Positions 33,818-39,048 of a DNA stretch of 39,048 nucleotides are shown piece by piece. The notes beneath the pieces were generated by a model that had not been told where the DNA came from, searched no databases, and worked only from the letters and a program-made list of their open reading frames with translations. How positions within the stretch are numbered: position 1 is the first letter of the stretch; each line of letters starts with the position of its first letter. The stretch spans positions 1-39,048 of the forward strand of contig CAZWRV010000058.1 of assembly GCA_964636325.1 (NCBI GenBank), read 5' to 3'. The DNA is from CAZWRV01 sp964636325 (GTDB lineage: Bacteria > Verrucomicrobiota > Lentisphaeria > Victivallales > GWF2-50-93). Made by a program: the position numbers and the translations under genes.

Positions 33818-36673
33818 CTATGAAATCTGGACCTTCAGCATCTTCTTGAGGAACTGCCCGGTGTATGACTTTTTGTTGCGCGCGACTTCCTCGGGCGTTC
33901 CGCATGCGACGACGTTCCCGCCCTTCTCGCCGCCCTCTGGGCCTAGGTCTATTATGTAGTCGGCGGCCTTGATGAAGTCGAGGTTGTGCTCTACGACGAG
34001 GACGGTGTTGCCGTGGTTGCGGAGGCGGAGGAGAACCTTCATGAGGTTCTCGACGTCGGCCAGGTGCAGGCCTGTGGTCGGCTCGTCGAGGATGTAGAGA
34101 GTGTGGCCGCGCGGCTTCTTGGCGAGCTCCGCGGCGAGCTTGACGCGCTGCGCCTCGCCGCCGGAGAGCGTCGTGGCCGACTGTCCGAGGTGCATGTAGC
34201 CGAGGCCGACGTCGTCGAGCGTCTGGAGTATCCTGTCGAGCGTCGGGATGGCCTTGAAGAACTCGCACGCCTCGCTGACGGTCATGTCCAGGACGTCCGC
34301 GATGCTCCTGCCCTTGTAGAGGACGCTCAGGGTCTCGCGGTTGAAGCGCCTGCCGCCGCATGCGGCGCAGGTAACGTAGACTTCCGGAAGGAACTGCATC
34401 TCGATCATCTTCACGCCGTCGCCGGCGCACTCCTCGCACCTGCCTCCCTTGACGTTGAAGCTGAATCGGCCCTGCTTGTAGCCGCGCATCCTGGAGTCCG
34501 GAACCTTGGCGAAAATCCCCCTGATGATCGTGAACGCGTCTGTGTATGTGACAGGATTGGAGCGGGGCGTCCTGCCGATCGGGCTCTGGTCGATCACTAT
34601 GGCGCGCCCGATGTTTTCGAGCCCGGTGATGCGTTTGTGCTTCCCGGGGATTTCCTTGCCGATGCCGAAGTGCTTGTCGAGCGCCACCCGCAGGATGTCG
34701 TCCACCAGGCTGCTCTTCCCGGAGCCGGAGACGCCCGTCACGCAGCAGAATGTCCCGAGCGGGATGCTGACATCTATGTTCTTGAGGTTGTTCTGGGCGG
34801 CGCCTTCTATCGTTATGCGGTTTCCGTCGCCGCGCACCCTTTTCTTCGGGACGGGGATGTCCCTTTTGCCGGAGAGATACATACCTGTGACGGAAGACGG
34901 GCTGTTCCTAATCTGCTCGGGCGTACCGCTGGCTACGATTTCGCCGCCGTGCCTGCCTGCGCCTGGTCCTAGGTCTATGACGTAGTCTGCGCGGCGGATG
35001 GTCTCCAGGTCGTGTTCGACGACGATGACGGTGTTGCCGACGTCCCTGAGTTTTTCGAGTGTCGCTATCAGGCGGCAGTTGTCGCGCTGGTGGAGCCCGA
35101 TGCTCGGTTCGTCAAGGATATACATGACTCCGGTGAGCCCGCTGCCGATCTGCGTCGCAAGCCTGATCCTCTGCGCCTCGCCGCCGGAGAGAGTGCCGCT
35201 CTCGCGGTCAAGCGTCAGATAGTCCAGCCCTACGTCGATGAGGAAGTCGAGCCTCGAGCGGATCTCCTTGATGATCTCGGCGGCGATCTGGCGCTTCTCC
35301 TGAGAAAGTTGAAGATTCGTGATGAATTCGGCGGCTTCGCGGACCGTCAGCGCGTTGAACTTGTTGATTGCTAGGCCTCCGACGGTGACGGCGAGGCTTT
35401 CGGGGCGCAGGCGGGCGCCGTCGCAGGTTCCACACTTGCGGCGGCGCATGTAGGCGCGCAGGCGGTCCCGGACCGACTCGCTCTCGGTCTCGTTGAAACG
35501 CCGCAGGAGGTTCCTGAGTATCCCTTCGAACGGTTTCGCGAGCTGGTGAATCCTGCCGGAGCGCCAGTAGTCGAAGCGTATGATCTCGTCGCCGCTTCCT
35601 TCAAGGAGGACTTCCCTTATGTGCTCCGGGATGTCCTTGAACGGCATGTTCACCATGTCCGGGCACTTGTAGTGCTCCGCGATGCAGCGGAGGATGTGGT
35701 TGTAGTAGATCATGAGCCGCCTCGGCCCGCGGCGCCAAGGTGGAATCGCGCCCTGCCTGATTGTGCGGATGGGATCGGGGATCACAAGCTCAGGATCGAA
35801 GACCAGGTTTGTGCCCAGTCCGTTGCAGTCGGGGCAGGCGCCGTAGGGGCTGTTGAAGGAGAAGTTGCGCGGCGCGAGCTCTCCGAAGCTGATTCCGCAT
35901 TTCGTGCAGGCGAGCTTCTCGCTGATCTGCTCCTCCGTCCATTTGCCGCCGTCTTCCTCCAGCAGAACCGACATCATCCCTTCGCCGCAGCGCAGGGCCA
36001 GCTCGACGGAGTCGTTCAGCCTGGAGGACTCGGTCTTGCCTGTGACAAGCCTGTCCACCACGGCCTCGACGGTGTGCCTGCGGTTCTTGTCCAAGGAGGG
36101 GAGCTTTGCGTCCAGCTCGTAGATCTCGCCGTCGATCCTGCACCTGACGAATCCCTCCCGGCGGAGCTTCTCGATTATGTCCTTCTGCTCGCCCTTCTTG
36201 CCCACGGCATACGGGGCGAGGATCATCATCTTCCGGCCCGGAGGCAGGGAAAGGATCTTCTCTGTGATGGACTCGGCGCTCTGGCCCTGCACGGCCTTTC
36301 CGCATTTCGGGCAGTGCGGCTCGCCGATGTGTGCGAACATAAGACGTTCGTAGTCATATATTTCCGTGGTGGTTCCGACCGTGGAACGCGGATTGCTTCC
36401 GGCCGTGCGCTGCTCGATAGCGATGGCCGGGGAAAGCCCCTCGATGTGCTCGACCTCCGGCTTCTTCATCTGGTCCAGGAACTGGCGTGCATACGCCGAA
36501 AGGCTCTCCACGTATCGTCTCTGACCCTCGGCGTAGAGCGTGTCGAACGCCAGCGACGACTTGCCCGAGCCGCTGAGCCCCGTCACCACCACAAGCCTGT
36601 TCCTGGGGATCCGCACGTCGATCCCCTTCAGGTTGTGCTGCCTCGCACCCTTTATGTAAATGTCCTTGAACAT
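33818..36673 (-). CDS. uvrA: Excinuclease ABC subunit A
   Basis: UvrA is the damage-sensing ATPase of nucleotide excision repair and works with UvrB and UvrC. At 951 residues it is near the usual 940. It has two ABC modules: Walker A GLSGSGKS (32-39) and a second GVSGSGKS in the C-terminal half, each with a LSGGEAQR signature and an ILDEP Walker B. The zinc modules are present (CPKC, CTKC/CPDC, CGTC, CEEC/CAAC). It has an intact insertion domain region. The ATG at 36673 follows AGAGGAGG 5-6 nt upstream. This site is the end of a composite repeat in reverse orientation, so a dispersed repeat supplies the ribosome-binding site here as at purU. The gene is monocistronic; no uvrB or uvrC is nearby. 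Confidence 0.96.
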   Translation of the reverse strand: MFKDIYIKGARQHNLKGIDVRIPRNRLVVVTGLSGSGKSSLAFDTLYAEGQRRYVESLSAYARQFLDQMKKPEVEHIEGLSPAIAIEQRTAGSNPRSTVGTTTEIYDYERLMFAHIGEPHCPKCGKAVQGQSAESITEKILSLPPGRKMMILAPYAVGKKGEQKDIIEKLRREGFVRCRIDGEIYELDAKLPSLDKNRRHTVEAVVDRLVTGKTESSRLNDSVELALRCGEGMMSVLLEEDGGKWTEEQISEKLACTKCGISFGELAPRNFSFNSPYGACPDCNGLGTNLVFDPELVIPDPIRTIRQGAIPPWRRGPRRLMIYYNHILRCIAEHYKCPDMVNMPFKDIPEHIREVLLEGSGDEIIRFDYWRSGRIHQLAKPFEGILRNLLRRFNETESESVRDRLRAYMRRRKCGTCDGARLRPESLAVTVGGLAINKFNALTVREAAEFITNLQLSQEKRQIAAEIIKEIRSRLDFLIDVGLDYLTLDRESGTLSGGEAQRIRLATQIGSGLTGVMYILDEPSIGLHQRDNCRLIATLEKLRDVGNTVIVVEHDLETIRRADYVIDLGPGAGRHGGEIVASGTPEQIRNSPSSVTGMYLSGKRDIPVPKKRVRGDGNRITIEGAAQNNLKNIDVSIPLGTFCCVTGVSGSGKSSLVDDILRVALDKHFGIGKEIPGKHKRITGLENIGRAIVIDQSPIGRTPRSNPVTYTDAFTIIRGIFAKVPDSRMRGYKQGRFSFNVKGGRCEECAGDGVKMIEMQFLPEVYVTCAACGGRRFNRETLSVLYKGRSIADVLDMTVSEACEFFKAIPTLDRILQTLDDVGLGYMHLGQSATTLSGGEAQRVKLAAELAKKPRGHTLYILDEPTTGLHLADVENLMKVLLRLRNHGNTVLVVEHNLDFIKAADYIIDLGPEGGEKGGNVVACGTPEEVARNKKSYTGQFLKKMLKVQIS

Positions 36674-36678
36674 TAATC

Positions 36679-36900
36679 CTCCTCTGAAACTTGGCTATAA
36701 GTGGCGCAGACATTCCTGTCTGCGCCATCGCATGTAGGAATCCCTGCGCCACTTAAGTTTCCGACCGACAAAAGTGTCCGCCGCGGCAGACAGATGGTCT
36801 CTCTCCTTAAACTCGCGCCCTCTTTGTCGCCCTCTTTGTCGCGAGCTTTGCCGGGAACTTTGTCGTCTTCCGGTAACTTAAGGCCGAGCTGGTGCTCGGC
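36679..36900 (-). repeat. Composite hairpin repeat ending in the uvrA ribosome-binding site
   Basis: Read on the minus strand towards uvrA, the order is: hairpin GCCGAGC-ACCA-GCTCGGC (36900-36883), GACAAAG units near 36828-36872, TTGTCGG and GGAAACTT, degenerate CGCAGGGATTCCTACATGCG (36748-36729), a perfect CGCAGACAGGAATGTCTGCG (36724-36705), and GTTTCAGAGGAG (36690-36679). This is the same module order as in the purU-side block at 6124-6235. Confidence 0.8.
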
Positions 36901-37119
36901 GCTCCCAGGGTTGCCGTTGTCCGCAGTCGTCGATAAGGTAGTATGACATGGGACGAATTCAAAAAAGATTCCCCAAAGCTTCCGGAACTCATTTGTCGGT
37001 AATACCTTGCTTGGATTCCAGCCAATCCCAGTTAAGGTATTGGAAATTAGTGCCACTCATTGGAACTCTATTGTCCGGCGGCCTGCGAGATTCGCAGATG
37101 GGCAAACTGTCGTATGCAC
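36901..37119. other. Gap with a short coding remnant and an isolated hairpin module
   Basis: A 19-codon frame at 36943-37002 (MTWDEFKKDSPKLPELICR, then TAA) resembles the first residues of small pyridoxamine-oxidase-like proteins and may be the stump of a lost gene. CTGCGAGATTCGCAG at 37083-37097 is an isolated hairpin module of the composite repeat family. I see nothing else. Confidence 0.35.
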
Positions 37120-38829
37120 TTATCTGTCTGCGAGGATACTTCTTATCTCGGCAATCAGTTCCGGGGGTATTTCGGGCGCGAGCAGCTTGCCTATCTGGGG
37201 GATTCCGCCTATGGCTTTGACTCTTCTCAGGAACTCCGGTACGAGCTCTGAGTTGTAGTTGAAGTGCGGCGACATCCATGCGCCAGGAGCGACAGCCTCG
37301 ATCAGTGACGGCCGGGAAGCCAGGTATTCCAAGTCGCGGTCGAAGCGTTCTTCGCCGTAGAGGGAGGCGCAGGATTCCATCCAGTGGACGTTGTATGGAG
37401 CGTGCAGTAGGCCGGGCACCGGCTTGTGTCGTCGGATATGTCGTTCGAAATGGTGGAAGAGGCTTGAATACAGGCGTTCCTCGCCGCGCCATTCGGGGTC
37501 GGCCGTCCGTCCAGCGTTCGCATAGACTTTTTCCAGGAGGAAGTCCAGTTTCAGACCGTCGATATCCCAGCCTTGCGGACCGCTGGAGAACCATAAATCC
37601 AGTTTTTTTGATAGCCAGTTGCGGACTTCGGGGTTCGTGTAGTCAAGAACGGTCTGGTTGTGACGCGATGTGAGGCTTGTGAATCCGGGGCGTGCGCATA
37701 CTTTCGCGTCCGGCTCCGTGAGGAACGGGGCGAACCAGACTGCCACCTTGAAGTCCATCGAATGCAGTTCGTCGACAAGTCCGCGCATGTCCGGGAAGTT
37801 TGCCGTGTTGAGGTTCCAGTCGCCACGCTTGTCCTGCCATCCGTCGTCGATGATGATCGTCCCGATGTCCAGGCTGTTGTTCCGTATGAATTTGGCAGCC
37901 TTCAGGACGAACTCCTGGGTGAGGACGTCCTTGATGGCGGAATATTCCGCATGTCCGGCCTGTTCCTGGCGCAATGCGGATTTGGCGATGGCCATCTGGT
38001 CGCCCCAAGTGCAGTACCATGGTCGGCGCCAGGAACTTTCCTCGGGCGCGTGCCGCCGCCGTTCCGCCAGTCCGTCGCAGATGATTGCCTCTGTGAACAA
38101 CGCATGGGCGGCCTCGTGCCTGTCGAGCCGGGAAAGCTGGATTTGCAGGCGGGGGCCGGGAACAGTTGAATTCCCGCTTCGCTCCCACGGAAATTCGGAG
38201 CCGCCGTAATTGAAGCGAAGATGCTGCAGCGAATGTCCCTCGGACTTCAGCTCCAGCCCGAAGTCGTTCGCCGGGGATGTCCCGCCAATGAGGAGATTCC
38301 ATCCGTCATGCCTGAGGAGCAGACGAGGCATCGCGTTGGCATACATCCAGTTGTGGGTCGCTGTCGAGATGTCGAGTCCGGAGCTGGCGTCCCAGAGCGT
38401 GCCGTTGTTGTCGCGCGCGGCGTGAACCCCGCAGAACGCATGGGCATGTTCAGCATCGATCTGGCCGCCGTCGTCCGAAAGGAGCCAATGCTCGAGTAGG
38501 TGGTTGCCGCCGCAGCGGTATGAGGATTCGCATACAATCCGGTCTTCAAGAAGCCAGAGCCGATTTTCAACTTCGCCGGAAATGGTTCCGGAAATGGACG
38601 CTGTGAGGCGGATCAGCCGGGCACCTCCCGGTTTGATCCCGCAGTCCTCTATTATTCCGTTCCCCGCTCGGCATCCCGTTATGGCGGGTACGAGCATCAG
38701 AGCCCCTCGGCAGGAAAGCATAGATTCTTCGCCCGCCGGTCCAATCCACCATTTGCCTGAGGCGGGATCAATCCGCAAGGAATAGGTGGCGTTCTTAAAA
38801 GTTAAGCCGTCCATTTTCGAGATTTTCAT
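37120..38829 (-). CDS. GH36-like alpha-galactosidase family glycosidase
   Basis: This protein is 569 residues from the ATG at 38829 (GGAG 9 nt upstream); longer in-frame starts run through GC-rich palindromes. An N-terminal beta-rich domain (about 1-260) precedes a TIM barrel of clan GH-D: RPWYCTWGDQ near 270, IIIDDGWQ (325-332) with the substrate-binding DD, KVAVWFAPF, and a nucleophile candidate Asp429 in DGLKLDFLLEK, matching the KxDF motif. The C-terminal beta domain of GH36 is nearly absent, so the protein is shorter than classical members (about 700). No signal peptide is seen, suggesting cytoplasmic action on imported galactosides or related sugars. A LacI-type operator-like palindrome lies upstream. 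Confidence 0.8.
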   Translation of the reverse strand: MKISKMDGLTFKNATYSLRIDPASGKWWIGPAGEESMLSCRGALMLVPAITGCRAGNGIIEDCGIKPGGARLIRLTASISGTISGEVENRLWLLEDRIVCESSYRCGGNHLLEHWLLSDDGGQIDAEHAHAFCGVHAARDNNGTLWDASSGLDISTATHNWMYANAMPRLLLRHDGWNLLIGGTSPANDFGLELKSEGHSLQHLRFNYGGSEFPWERSGNSTVPGPRLQIQLSRLDRHEAAHALFTEAIICDGLAERRRHAPEESSWRRPWYCTWGDQMAIAKSALRQEQAGHAEYSAIKDVLTQEFVLKAAKFIRNNSLDIGTIIIDDGWQDKRGDWNLNTANFPDMRGLVDELHSMDFKVAVWFAPFLTEPDAKVCARPGFTSLTSRHNQTVLDYTNPEVRNWLSKKLDLWFSSGPQGWDIDGLKLDFLLEKVYANAGRTADPEWRGEERLYSSLFHHFERHIRRHKPVPGLLHAPYNVHWMESCASLYGEERFDRDLEYLASRPSLIEAVAPGAWMSPHFNYNSELVPEFLRRVKAIGGIPQIGKLLAPEIPPELIAEIRSILADR

Positions 38830-38884
38830 GTTGCCATGCTCCGTTATTGTTTTCCGATATTTTATTAGTCCCTTACGGTGCGAC

Positions 38885-38904
38885 TTGGAAAACGTTTTTA
38901 CCAA
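38885..38904 (-). promoter_or_regulatory. Possible LacI-family operator
   Basis: TTGGAAAACGTTTTTACCAA is a near-palindrome centred on the CG that is typical of LacI/PurR/CcpA-family sites. It lies about 55 bp before the glycosidase start. No regulator gene is in the window. Confidence 0.35.
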
Positions 38905-38911
38905 AAGTAGT

Positions 38912-38989
38912 TTGCGCGCGCCGCGCGCAAGCAACATAACACAGCATTACTCGTATGCAGAGTTTGCCCTTTGCGCGCGGCGCGCGCAA
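38912..38989. repeat. Two inverted GC-rich palindromes
   Basis: TTGCGCGCGCCGCGCGCAA (38912-38930) and its exact reverse complement (38971-38989) are spaced 59 bp centre to centre. Each can form a 9-bp hairpin, and they can also pair with each other. TAGTCCCTTA flanks the region at 38866-38875 and 39036-39045 as a direct repeat. This contig end holds no gene. Confidence 0.75.
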
Positions 38990-39014
38990 GCTACCTGCGC
39001 GCCATAAGGGCGCC

Positions 39015-39033
39015 TTTTTCCCGCAGGGAAAAA
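39015..39033. terminator. Possible terminator-like hairpin
   Basis: TTTTTCCC-GCA-GGGAAAAA is a perfect 8-bp stem at the window end. T runs are present only as part of the stem, so it is a weak candidate in either direction. Confidence 0.25.
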
Positions 39034-39048
39034 CCTAGTCCCTTATCA

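Noticed and set aside
36673..37056. 127-residue minus-strand frame upstream of uvrA
   Set aside because: It translates the composite repeat and gap sequence; no signal or domain.

Overview
The window is a chromosomal segment of a Gram-negative bacterium of moderately high G+C content. Lipoprotein and Sec signal peptides, a LolA-like sorting protein, a large AsmA-type protein and Bat-type proteins point to a two-membrane envelope. An FtsA/FtsZ pair, UvrA, Lon, GltX, an E. coli-like isocitrate dehydrogenase and a NifU/NifS iron-sulfur pair are housekeeping genes. The divergent FtsZ, the Bat locus and the dispersed intergenic repeats would suit the PVC superphylum (for example Lentisphaerota or Kiritimatiellota), but that is inference; no rRNA is present.

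Layout. 1-388: composite hairpin repeats. 389-2025: an SGNH-hydrolase-like secreted protein that has lost its catalytic serine, and an orphan CbiO-type ATPase (minus strand). 2220-7118: AsmA-family protein and purU. 7244-8211: a frameshifted LRV lipoprotein gene running into a leucine-rich-repeat fragment. 8317-16359 (all minus): nifU-nifS, then icd-ftsA-ftsZ, then an M28 peptidase/glutaminyl-cyclase-like lipoprotein and a PflA-like radical SAM protein. 16547-17671: a truncated sugar isomerase and a FabI-like reductase. 17917-22884: two Bat-locus proteins that are both gene fusions (BatB-BatC and BatD-BatE). 22989-25798: polyprenyl synthase and a GltX with a large insertion. 25860-29557 (minus): tRNA-Ser(CGA), lon, a LolA-like gene and a gene fragment. 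29764-33657: three successive signalling genes (membrane PAS/GAF sensor without output, PAS histidine kinase, zinc-ribbon mini-protein). 33818-36673: uvrA (minus). 38829-37120: GH36-like glycosidase (minus).

No phage, CRISPR array or intact insertion sequence is visible; one short transposase relic sits next to uvrA. The most unusual content is between the genes. (1) A composite family of hairpin repeats ends in GTTTCAGAGGAG; at purU and uvrA this end is the apparent ribosome-binding site. (2) Arrays with 7-nt periodicity sit at or within a few bases of several stop codons. Because 7 is not a multiple of 3, such arrays present stops in every frame. (3) Two elements of 87 and 89 bp share perfect 11-bp inverted ends. 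Other points of note are the two Bat fusions, which each keep an internal signal-peptide-like segment, and the split three-gene sensory cluster.
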